A stretch of DNA of 64,000 nucleotides from an uncultured Bacteroidota bacterium (lineage in GTDB: Bacteria; Bacteroidota; Bacteroidia; Chitinophagales; Chitinophagaceae), in assembly GCA_903824665.1 (NCBI GenBank), contig CAIJXT010000015.1:124001-188000 (forward strand), written 5' to 3'. This document shows, piece after piece, positions 36,002 through 43,420 of the stretch. The stretch's first letter is position 1; every line of letters starts with the position of its first letter. The position numbers and the translations under genes are program-made. A model generated the notes under the pieces. It saw only the letters and a program-made list of their open reading frames with translations. It made no database searches and was not told the origin of the DNA.

Positions 36002-36763
36002 ATGAAAAAATTAGCAAACAAAACGGTATTGATTACCGGCGGACTGTCTGGCATAGGCAAAGAATGCGCTATAGCTGCAGCAAAAGAAGGTGCCAACGTT
36101 GCGATCGTTGACATCAAATCGGGCGACATGGAAACCGCAATGACCGAAATAAAGACGCACAACCCAAAAGCCGTTTTCATTGAATGCAATGTATCGGACT
36201 TCGGGCTGGTGGCTGCAGCTATGCAACAGGTAGTGAGCACCTTCGGGACGATTGATGTAGCACTCAATAATGCAGGAATAGGTGGAGTGCCCAATAAAAC
36301 CGGTGATATGAGCGAGAAGGAATGGCAAGACGTGATCAACGTGAACCTGAATGGCGTGTTCTACTGCATGAAGCATGAGCTGACACAAATGGTACAACAG
36401 AAAAGCGGCGTTATTATAAACATGTCTTCGATATTGGGAAAGGTAGGATTTGCCGGCTCGCCACACTATGCTGCCGCCAAACATGGCGTAATAGGACTGA
36501 CCCAGTCGGCAGCGCTGGAATATGCAACAGAGGGGATACGCATCAATGCAATATGCCCGGGATTTATAGAAACACCCCTTCTGGCAAAGGCTGGCATCAC
36601 TGACCATCCGGATGTAAGGCAGCACATTGTAGACCTGCACCCCATGAAGCGGCTTGGCACCTCCCGCGAGATTGCGACCGGCTTCCTGTTTCTGGCGTGC
36701 GACGATAGCTCGTTCATGACCGGAGCGGCACTGGATATAGACGGAGGCTACCTGATGCAGTAA
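36002..36763 (+). CDS. SDR-family oxidoreductase (3-oxoacyl-ACP reductase-like)
   Basis: A 253-residue classical short-chain dehydrogenase with VLITGGLSGIGKECA, NNAGIGGVPNKTGDMSE, the serine in NMSSILGKVG, the YAAAKHGVIGLT catalytic pair, and the C-terminal GAALDIDGGYLMQ. The acid after the second strand (VDIKSGD) favours NAD(H). The frame is open from 35912, but the 30 extra residues overlap the end of the previous gene's region and lack homology; ATG 36002 is used. It follows the glycan genes on the same strand. Confidence 0.92.
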   Translation: MKKLANKTVLITGGLSGIGKECAIAAAKEGANVAIVDIKSGDMETAMTEIKTHNPKAVFIECNVSDFGLVAAAMQQVVSTFGTIDVALNNAGIGGVPNKTGDMSEKEWQDVINVNLNGVFYCMKHELTQMVQQKSGVIINMSSILGKVGFAGSPHYAAAKHGVIGLTQSAALEYATEGIRINAICPGFIETPLLAKAGITDHPDVRQHIVDLHPMKRLGTSREIATGFLFLACDDSSFMTGAALDIDGGYLMQ

Positions 36764-36812
36764 CTGGTGGTCAATATTGTGTAACGAAACTTTTATCTAC
36801 TGAAATGAGCAC

Positions 36813-36848
36813 AAGTCAGCATGGACCGTAATCGGTCTATGCTGACTT
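36813..36848. other. Long hairpin downstream of the SDR gene
   Basis: A 15-bp stem (arms 36813-36827 and 36834-36848, one G-T pair) with a six-base loop. It follows the SDR stop by ~50 bases, so it may stop or stabilise that transcript, but it has no U-tract. Confidence 0.5.
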
Positions 36849-36934
36849 ATGCCTAAGCCATAGCTGATAATAATATACTTGATGGGAAAGAGGAAATCGG
36901 TGATTACATCGTCTAACCTGACAAAAACGGGTAT

Positions 36935-39343
36935 ATGGCGAAATCAGCGGAGGGTTGCAACACTAACACAACACAATTAAGATCAATAACGTTTAAAACC
37001 TACCTGTTGGTTTTCCTTGCAAGTTTCCCGCTGATAGTAGCGGCACAGAACAACAAGCAGAATATAAGGGGGACTATTGCAGATAAACTGTCGCTGGTAC
37101 CGATACAGGGCGCATCGGTGCAGCTTGTTGCAGATAGCATATTACAGGCCGTGCTAACGGATGAGAAGGGCAGGTACGTCTTCAGCAATGTTGGACCGGG
37201 AAGGTATGAGCTGCAGGTAATCCATGACGGCTATAAACCGGTAGCAATACCCAATATTATTGTGACTTCGGGGAAGGAAACGATCCTTGATATCAGTATG
37301 GAAGAAAGCTTTAAACGGCTGAAGGAAGTGGTTATAAAAGCATCGTCCAAGGCGGGCGCTATCAACAAACTGGCAACAGTGAGTGCCCGCACCTTCTCGA
37401 TGGAAGAAGTGAACCGATATGCAGGCGGACGCAGTGACCCTGCCCGTCTTGTTGCCAATTTTGCCGGAGTGAGTGCACCAGACGACTCGAGAAATGATAT
37501 CGTGATCAGAGGTAACTCGCCAATTGGTGTGTCGTGGCGGATAGATGGCATGAATGTTACCAACCCCAATCATTTTGCGACTGTAGGCACAACTGGTGGC
37601 GCTGTGAGCGCGCTGAATACGAATATGCTGAGAAGTTCAGACTTCTTCACCTCTGCATTTCCGGCAGAGTATGGCAATGCGATAGCTGGTGTTTTCGATC
37701 TGGGTTTCAGAAATGGGAATGCAGAAAAACGGGAGCACACTATTCAGGTGGGTCTGGTTACAGGGCTTGAAGGCATGAGCGAAGGGCCGATTTCGAAGTC
37801 GAGCGGCGCATCCTACCTTGTTGCCTATCGCCAGTCTGTGGCATTTCTTGCATCTACTTTTGGCATCAATATAGGCACGGCGTCTACACCAACCTACAAA
37901 GACCTTTCGTTCAAGATAAACAGCGGCAATACCCGACTAGGCACGTTCAGCCTGTTTGGTATACTTGCCAACAGCGGCATTGCGATAACAGGTGGCAAAA
38001 CTGCGAATCTGTATGCCCCGCCTGATAATACCGATCTGTACAGTGAGATTGGAATAATAGGTGTGCGACACCTGAAAATACTGAATAAGCACTCCTATAT
38101 CACCTCGTCTGTTGGTGTTAATTATTCTAAAAATACACAGGAACAATCAACTGCTGACTCCAGCAACGCGAGTAGTAGCATAGAAGATGAAAAAGTAACC
38201 CAGACTGCCTATGTAGCATCTGTAGCTTACAACAACAAAATAAACACCCGCCTCTTCTTTAAGGTAGGTATACAAGACCAGTTGATCAATCTGGACCTCT
38301 ATTATCGCACCCGTCGCAATATGCCCAGCTGGATGCAGATCTGGGATAATAAAAGTACTACTCATCTGGCGCAAACCTATGCTCACCTCAAATACAATAT
38401 AGTGGAAAGGCTCACTGCCAATGTTGGGCTGCAGGCGCAAAAATTGTTCTTAAATACGAAGTCGATATCGCTGGAACCCAGGATAGCTCTGAAATATGAT
38501 GTGGGTAGCAAAAGTAGTTTCAGCATGGGTTTTGGACTGCATTCGCAAATGCAACCCGTGAACATGTATTACAATCAGATACAGAACGCATCGACAACCA
38601 ATAGCAATAAAGAACTAGGATTTACCAGGAGCCAGCACTATGTATTGGGTTACGACTGGCAACCACTGAAGGATTGGCGTGTGAAGGTAGAAGGGTACTA
38701 CCAGTATCTATATGATGTTCCGGTAGATTCTTTTGCCAGCAGCTATTCGATGCTCAATACCGGATCGAGCTTCAAACCAGACCTTTCGGTAAACCTAAAA
38801 AATAATGGCACCGGCCGCAACTATGGGGCAGAGCTGACTGTAGAAAAATTCTTCAGCAACAGCTATTACGGTCTGTTTACTGCGTCGGTATATGAATCGA
38901 AATATACGGGCAGCGATGGCGTGGAGCATAATACGGCCTTCAATGGCAACTATGTATACAACGTACTGCTGGGCAAGGAGTTTAAAGTGGGATCTGGCAA
39001 AAGAAATAAATTCTCAACGGATATCAAATTCACCAATGCAGGCGGGCGGCATTTTACCCCTATTGATTTAACTGCCTCACAAATGGCTGGGAATACCGTA
39101 CTAAAAGGCGATGATTATGCCTACACAAGCAGCTATGACAGCTATATGAGACTGGACTTCAAGGTGGGCTATGTGCTCAACAGCAAGTCGAAAAAGATAT
39201 CACAGACGTTTTCGCTGGACCTGCAAAATGTGACCAATAATCAGAATGTTTTTTCGCAGAGCTACGACAATGGCAGCAAAACCATTATGACTACCTACCA
39301 GCTCGGATTCTTTCCCAATTTTATATACAAGCTTCAGTTTTAA
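36935..39343 (+). CDS. TonB-dependent receptor with carboxypeptidase-regulatory-like N-domain
   Basis: An 802-residue outer-membrane receptor. A signal peptide (TFKTYLLVFLASFPLIVAAQ) precedes a CarboxypepD_reg-like domain (IRGTIADKLSLVPIQGASVQL to ILDISMEESF), a plug domain (SDPARLVANFAGVSAPDDSRNDIVIRGNSPIGVSWRIDGM, a typical RGNxPxGxxWxxDG run), and a 22-strand barrel that ends in FPNFIYKLQF with the terminal Phe. No SusD partner follows, so it is not a canonical SusC. The ligand is unknown; the closest neighbours are the GH130/glycosyltransferase genes. Confidence 0.92.
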   Translation: MAKSAEGCNTNTTQLRSITFKTYLLVFLASFPLIVAAQNNKQNIRGTIADKLSLVPIQGASVQLVADSILQAVLTDEKGRYVFSNVGPGRYELQVIHDGYKPVAIPNIIVTSGKETILDISMEESFKRLKEVVIKASSKAGAINKLATVSARTFSMEEVNRYAGGRSDPARLVANFAGVSAPDDSRNDIVIRGNSPIGVSWRIDGMNVTNPNHFATVGTTGGAVSALNTNMLRSSDFFTSAFPAEYGNAIAGVFDLGFRNGNAEKREHTIQVGLVTGLEGMSEGPISKSSGASYLVAYRQSVAFLASTFGINIGTASTPTYKDLSFKINSGNTRLGTFSLFGILANSGIAITGGKTANLYAPPDNTDLYSEIGIIGVRHLKILNKHSYITSSVGVNYSKNTQEQSTADSSNASSSIEDEKVTQTAYVASVAYNNKINTRLFFKVGIQDQLINLDLYYRTRRNMPSWMQIWDNKSTTHLAQTYAHLKYNIVERLTANVGLQAQKLFLNTKSISLEPRIALKYDVGSKSSFSMGFGLHSQMQPVNMYYNQIQNASTTNSNKELGFTRSQHYVLGYDWQPLKDWRVKVEGYYQYLYDVPVDSFASSYSMLNTGSSFKPDLSVNLKNNGTGRNYGAELTVEKFFSNSYYGLFTASVYESKYTGSDGVEHNTAFNGNYVYNVLLGKEFKVGSGKRNKFSTDIKFTNAGGRHFTPIDLTASQMAGNTVLKGDDYAYTSSYDSYMRLDFKVGYVLNSKSKKISQTFSLDLQNVTNNQNVFSQSYDNGSKTIMTTYQLGFFPNFIYKLQF

Positions 39344-39438
39344 GGGACTGGCATCGTGGGAGCTTTTCCGCTTGAATAGTGCGGCGAATGGATCGTCTTT
39401 GCATGGCAATGAGGTTGCCGTATAAATTTTGTGTAGTC

Positions 39439-39472
39439 AACTACGTAGTTTAATACTATTGTGTTACATTTG
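39439..39472 (+). promoter_or_regulatory. Control region of the MarR operon
   Basis: The perfect 12-base palindrome AACTACGTAGTT (39439-39450) lies just upstream of a -7 element TACATTTG (39465-39472), where the -33 region would be. No good -33 TTTG is present. The palindrome suits autoregulation by the MarR protein encoded next. Confidence 0.55.
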
Positions 39473-39493
39473 GGCCGCAACACAATTGGCATC

Positions 39494-39985
39494 ATGGCAG
39501 GAGAATTGAGCGATTTGCAGGGAGTAGCACTGGCCTCGAGGCTGATACGTCTCGGGGAGCAAATCCGTAAGGATGTGGGGCGCATATACAAAGAGCAGGG
39601 AATAGACTGGGAACCTAAATGGTCTCCGGTGTTGCTGATCCTTATCCGGAAGAGTCCCATGGGCATTCAGGAACTGGCAGATGAACTTGGGTATACTCAC
39701 CCATCTGTGATAGCGCTGGTGAAGGAAATGGAAGACAGAAAACTTATCCGGTCGCACATAGACAAGACGGACAAGCGAAAAAGGCTGCTGACGTTGACAC
39801 CAAGGGCGCTGGCATACAAAAACGAATTGCAGCCGGTATGTGATTTAATGAATGAAGTAGTACAAGAGATCACCAATACACAACACAATCTGCTGCTGGC
39901 GCTTGATGAAACCGAGCAACTACTGCAGTCTCAAAATTTCTATCAACGTTACGGAACAAAAACAGACAACAATGGAGGGATTTAG
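39494..39985 (+). CDS. MarR-family transcriptional regulator
   Basis: A 163-residue winged-helix regulator: SPVLLILIRKSPMGIQELADELGYTHPSVIALVKEMEDRKLIRSHIDKTDKRKRLLTLTPRALAYKN is the MarR DNA-binding core with the DxR-like wing DKTDKRKRL. N- and C-terminal helices would form the dimer. ATG 39494 lies 21 bases behind the -7 element. It overlaps the next gene by 14 bases, so the following genes are probably in the same operon and subject to it. Confidence 0.92.
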   Translation: MAGELSDLQGVALASRLIRLGEQIRKDVGRIYKEQGIDWEPKWSPVLLILIRKSPMGIQELADELGYTHPSVIALVKEMEDRKLIRSHIDKTDKRKRLLTLTPRALAYKNELQPVCDLMNEVVQEITNTQHNLLLALDETEQLLQSQNFYQRYGTKTDNNGGI

Positions 39986-40382
39986 AATCACCACCGATAG
40001 TGGAATAACAATAAGGTTCGCTTACTACAAAGATGCTCCGGCTACTGCCGCTGCCTTCGCGGCACTACTGCCTTTTACACGTATGTTTATGCATGCGCGC
40101 ACATCGGGCGAAGAGATATGGATAGCCGATGCGCCAGAACTGAATGTGATACAGGAGAACGCCTCTGTATTTACGATGCCCGGTGAAGTGGTGTATGGTC
40201 CGGCAACTGCTACCAGGTCTAAAACGCGCAACTGTATGGGCATCTACTATGGCGAAGGCCGTGGACTAGACTGCTGCAATATATTCGCAATGGTATATGA
40301 TGAAGACAGATTGCTGCTTGCGGATCTGGGCATGTCTATCTGGAAAGAAGGTTTTAAACAGTTGCGTTTTTCCCCACTTTAA
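39972..40382 (+). CDS. cyclophilin-like (DUF3830-like) protein
   Basis: A 136-residue protein beginning MEGFRITTDSGITIRFAYYKDAPATAAAFAALLPFTRMFMHARTSG, with a later GEVVYGPATATRSKTRNCMGIYYGEG and CNIFAMVYDEDR. The order of strand, APxTAxAFxxxLPF, MHARxSGEEIW, and FTMPGEVVYGP resembles the cyclophilin-like DUF3830 group. That match is from memory and uncertain. Start ATG 39972 lies within the end of marR; a longer frame would overlap marR by 83 bases. Confidence 0.65.
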   Translation: MEGFRITTDSGITIRFAYYKDAPATAAAFAALLPFTRMFMHARTSGEEIWIADAPELNVIQENASVFTMPGEVVYGPATATRSKTRNCMGIYYGEGRGLDCCNIFAMVYDEDRLLLADLGMSIWKEGFKQLRFSPL

Positions 40383-40385
40383 AGA

Positions 40386-40946
40386 ATGTGCTCTATGGTA
40401 CATAATGACATTGAATATAGAAAAGCCAACTGCAGCGATGCCAGAAAATTGGCCATTCTGTACAAACAAGTGTACATACAAACGTATGGCACTGAAGGGG
40501 TGTCTGATGAATTTGCTGATTTTATAACACCGCTTTTTTCACCGGAGCGTATTGTGAACACAATAACCGATGATCCGGACCAGATCATTGTGGCTGAATA
40601 TAAGGGCAATCTGGTGGGCGTAGCCGAGATAGGCAACAACAAACTGGCACCAATAGGCGCGCTAGTGGCGCCCGAACTGAATAAGCTGTATATACTGGAA
40701 TGGTTTTGCGGACGGGGTATAGGGTACCGGTTACTGCGAGAGGTGGAAGAGGTGATAGTGCAGCGGGGACACACACATATGTGGCTATGGGTGCTGGCAA
40801 GCAACCAGAGGGCTGTGGAATTTTACGAGCGGAATGAGTTTGAAGGTATTGGCTTTGCATCGTTTCAGATGGCGAAAAACGTGTACGAAAATCTGGTAAT
40901 GGTAAAGCAACTGAGGGATGACTCCCAACCCGGACACAATTTTTAA
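40386..40946 (+). CDS. GNAT-family N-acetyltransferase
   Basis: A 186-residue GNAT protein. The acetyl-CoA-binding motif A is LYILEWFCGRGIGYRLLREVEEVIVQRGHTHMWLWVLASNQRAVEFYERNEFEGIGFASFQMAKN (RGIGxxLL pyrophosphate loop followed by N...A..FYxxxGF-type end). Substrate unknown. It begins four bases after the previous stop, as part of the MarR operon. Confidence 0.93.
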   Translation: MCSMVHNDIEYRKANCSDARKLAILYKQVYIQTYGTEGVSDEFADFITPLFSPERIVNTITDDPDQIIVAEYKGNLVGVAEIGNNKLAPIGALVAPELNKLYILEWFCGRGIGYRLLREVEEVIVQRGHTHMWLWVLASNQRAVEFYERNEFEGIGFASFQMAKNVYENLVMVKQLRDDSQPGHNF

Positions 40947-40961
40947 TACTATCGCAATACT

Positions 40962-41132
40962 ATGTCTGACAGCTACCACGTAAACAGGACGGACCTAAAG
41001 CGGCTTTCGAAGAAAGAGCTTGATGATATGGCTTTAGACCCACACTCATTACTACAACAGTGGGCGGAAAAGTCATCGGTCAAAGCAGCCGTAAAAAAGA
41101 CAAGAAATACGAAAAAAAAACAAGATAAATGA
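40962..41132 (+). CDS. small lysine-rich protein
   Basis: A 56-residue frame, MSDSYHVNRTDLKRLSKKEL..., ending in a tail of Lys/Thr/Arg (VKKTRNTKKKQDK). It starts 15 bases behind the GNAT gene and reads without interruption; start, spacing and codon use fit a real gene at the end of the MarR operon. The charged tail suggests nucleic-acid binding. No known family. Confidence 0.5.
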   Translation: MSDSYHVNRTDLKRLSKKELDDMALDPHSLLQQWAEKSSVKAAVKKTRNTKKKQDK

Positions 41133-41289
41133 ATTAAACGATCAGGCCCCCGGAGTAGCTTAGAGCAAACATCTGGGAGTAAGCAAAATGTAACAAAGCG
41201 CATTCAGGTCGGTAAGTTGTTTGTGTCGTATCCTGAGTCTAATTGGTGTTTTACAAGTTTTTTGTGATGTCGTTTTGTCTGGTAATCGG

Positions 41290-41305
41290 TACGTCATATG
41301 ACGTA
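41290..41305. promoter_or_regulatory. Palindrome TACGTCATATGACGTA
   Basis: A perfect 16-base palindrome about 160 bases ahead of the gene at 41465. A near-identical site (one base different in the 16-mer) lies upstream of the gene starting at 47400, on the other side of the two-component genes. A dimeric LuxR/NarL-type regulator is the likely reader. No clean promoter follows; the gap 41133-41464 holds no gene. Confidence 0.6.
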
Positions 41306-41464
41306 TTGTAACGACGTGCTGTATTTGGCAGTTTTGCTTCCGGAAACCGATAGGTATTGCGTGGTAAAAGGTAGCGCGCATCCGAGTGGTTTCCGCTGGA
41401 GCAGAACCCAGTGCAAAAACGGGTGGAACCGAAAAACCACAGGAGTAGGGCAAAACAAATACCA

Positions 41465-42661
41465 ATGAAGAAGTTTACAAAATTCGCAATCGCTATGCTG
41501 CTTGCGGCAACGGCAAACACACCAACACAAGCCCAATGGGCACAGGAACCCAACGAGGCTCATCCATTCTTTCCTGTCTTTTTTGCTGCATCTTACGGAG
41601 GTAAGCTGTACGCTGTCGGCAACGGTGGGATTGCGTCCTCAGCCGACAACGGTGCATCCTGGACGAATCTCACTGCGATTTACTCGTGGGCAGGTGGCGG
41701 CGGCAACTCCAACAGGGAGGCGGTTTTTAGTGGATCTATGATTTATGTTAGAACCACAACCCAGGGTGTAATAAGATCGCTTGATGCCGGGGCAACCTGG
41801 GACGTAGATACCGTGGGCATAGGCTCGGGAAAGCAGGTAGACATGATCTATTTCGACGGCACGACTGTGTTTTGTACTACCAACTGGCCCGAATACGGTT
41901 TTTATAAAAAAACTCCTGCTTCGGCCTCATGGACAAAAGTAACAGGTATGTCTCCGGTGTTGGGCATGACGAAAAAGGGAACAAAGTTGTATGCATTTAC
42001 GGCTGCAGATATGCACACCTCAACTGACGGTGGTACCACCTGGGTAAATACGGCTACAGTGGCAACCAGCACCACTTATTCAGGGTCGCCTGTTCATGTA
42101 ATTGGCAGCGACCTCTATTCAAACGGCAAACGGTCTACAGACGATGGACTGACATGGACAAACCTTGCTTACTCTGGCAGTGCCTACTATACCGATGGGA
42201 CCAATTACTACATCGGTTTCGGGCCCATGGGTGGTAATGATTCAGTAGCTATGACATCGGATGGTGGTGCTACATGGACTGTCAGCGGAGGTGGTGGACT
42301 AAACGCTCTGGTGACATCAATAGTGAAACACAATGGAGCACTGTACGCGTCTGTATGGTCGAGAGGGCAATTGATAAAAAATGGCACGAATAGCTCGTCA
42401 GGTACAGCCATCACAGAACGGAATAGTAGTGTCATGATTGCGCCAAACCCTTCATCTGGTGTTTTCAGGGTAATGGTTCCAGGCCTCACAGATGGTGAAA
42501 TAGCGATATCAGATGCTCAGGGTAGGGTAGTGGCCAGGCTTCATACAGCAACACCAGAGTTTACAGTCGATATGGCAAATCAGTCACCGGGAGTATATTA
42601 TCTGCAGGTAGTAGATCAAAATCGTGTGCTTCGTTCCTTACCGATCACATTGAGCAAATAG
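41465..42661 (+). CDS. secreted BNR/sialidase-propeller-like protein with type IX sorting domain
   Basis: A 398-residue extracellular protein. Signal peptide MKKFTKFAIAMLLAATANTPTQAQ. The body has repeated Asp-box-like turns (SSADNGASWTNL, SLDAGATWDVD, STDGGTTWVNT, STDDGLTWTNL, TSDGGATWTVS), the SxDxGxTW signature of BNR propellers. The C-terminal ~80 residues (IAPNPSSGVFRVMVPGL...LPITLSK) form a type IX sorting domain. No catalytic residues of true sialidases can be claimed. ATG 41465 precedes the signal. It is probably controlled through the palindrome at 41290-41305. Confidence 0.88.
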   Translation: MKKFTKFAIAMLLAATANTPTQAQWAQEPNEAHPFFPVFFAASYGGKLYAVGNGGIASSADNGASWTNLTAIYSWAGGGGNSNREAVFSGSMIYVRTTTQGVIRSLDAGATWDVDTVGIGSGKQVDMIYFDGTTVFCTTNWPEYGFYKKTPASASWTKVTGMSPVLGMTKKGTKLYAFTAADMHTSTDGGTTWVNTATVATSTTYSGSPVHVIGSDLYSNGKRSTDDGLTWTNLAYSGSAYYTDGTNYYIGFGPMGGNDSVAMTSDGGATWTVSGGGGLNALVTSIVKHNGALYASVWSRGQLIKNGTNSSSGTAITERNSSVMIAPNPSSGVFRVMVPGLTDGEIAISDAQGRVVARLHTATPEFTVDMANQSPGVYYLQVVDQNRVLRSLPITLSK

Positions 42662-42699
42662 GCAATATCAAAACAGATTTATTCCAACTCAACATAGAT

Positions 42700-42723
42700 T
42701 CCCGGCCGCATTTTAGGCCGGGA
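42700..42723 (+). terminator. Rho-independent terminator
   Basis: TCCCGGCC pairs with GGCCGGGA around an eight-base loop and is followed by TTTTTA. It ends the BNR-like gene and faces the convergent response-regulator gene. Confidence 0.85.
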
Positions 42724-42748
42724 TTTTTATGGGTTGGCGGCTGATTTT

Positions 42749-43420
42749 TTATTTGTTGATTCCGTGTACAATGGCGATGTGTACTGCCTGGGCTTTTGAT
42801 GTTACATGGAGCTTCTCGTAAATGTTGCAAATATGTGTTCGCACAGTGTTGTGACTAATGTGTAGTTGCTCGCCAATTTCCCTATAGTCGCATCCTTCTA
42901 CCTGAAGTGATAAAATTTGCTTTTCTCTGTTTGTGAGTATTGCCAAAGGTTCAATGTTCTTTGTCTTTTCTTTCGTTGGCAGTGCGGCCCTGTTCAGTAG
43001 TTGCAATGCCTTGCGTGCTATGGACGGGCTCATTGGTGAACCTGTCATTTCCATTATGTCACTTATCAATTGCTGAATTACGTCTGTCGACTCGTCTTTG
43101 AGCAGGTATCCAGACGCGCCCGACTTAATAGCTTCAAAAATTTTGTCATCATCGTCAAACACAGTAAGTACTATAAATTTGATGGATGGATAAAGTACCG
43201 CGCCTACACTTATTGCATCAATTCCATTCATTTCAGGCATCTCAATATCCATCAGGGCAATGTCAGGAAGCTGGTCAGCATCCAATGCTCTTGCCATATC
43301 CAGAAACTCCCGTCCATTCGCTGCTTCAAGTACTACACGCCAATCACTGCGCGAAGCAATTTTTCCTTTGATCAGTTTTCTGATCGATGGTTTATCGTCG
43401 ATGATTGCTATTCTGGTCAT
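42749..43420 (-). CDS. LuxR/NarL-family response regulator
   Basis: A 223-residue regulator. The receiver domain (MTRIAIIDDKPSIRKLIKGK...) has the acidic pocket DD, phosphoacceptor Asp in IALMDIEMPEMNGID, and the Lys in YLLKDESTD. The C-terminal DNA-binding domain is LTNREKQILSLQVEGCDYREIGEQLHISHNTVRTHICNIYEKLHVTSKAQAVHIAI, a LuxR/FixJ-type helix-turn-helix. The start codon overlaps the kinase stop (ATGA, 43417-43420), so they are co-translated. Its probable binding sites are the palindromes at 41290-41305 and 47453-47472. Confidence 0.95.
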   Translation of the reverse strand: MTRIAIIDDKPSIRKLIKGKIASRSDWRVVLEAANGREFLDMARALDADQLPDIALMDIEMPEMNGIDAISVGAVLYPSIKFIVLTVFDDDDKIFEAIKSGASGYLLKDESTDVIQQLISDIMEMTGSPMSPSIARKALQLLNRAALPTKEKTKNIEPLAILTNREKQILSLQVEGCDYREIGEQLHISHNTVRTHICNIYEKLHVTSKAQAVHIAIVHGINK

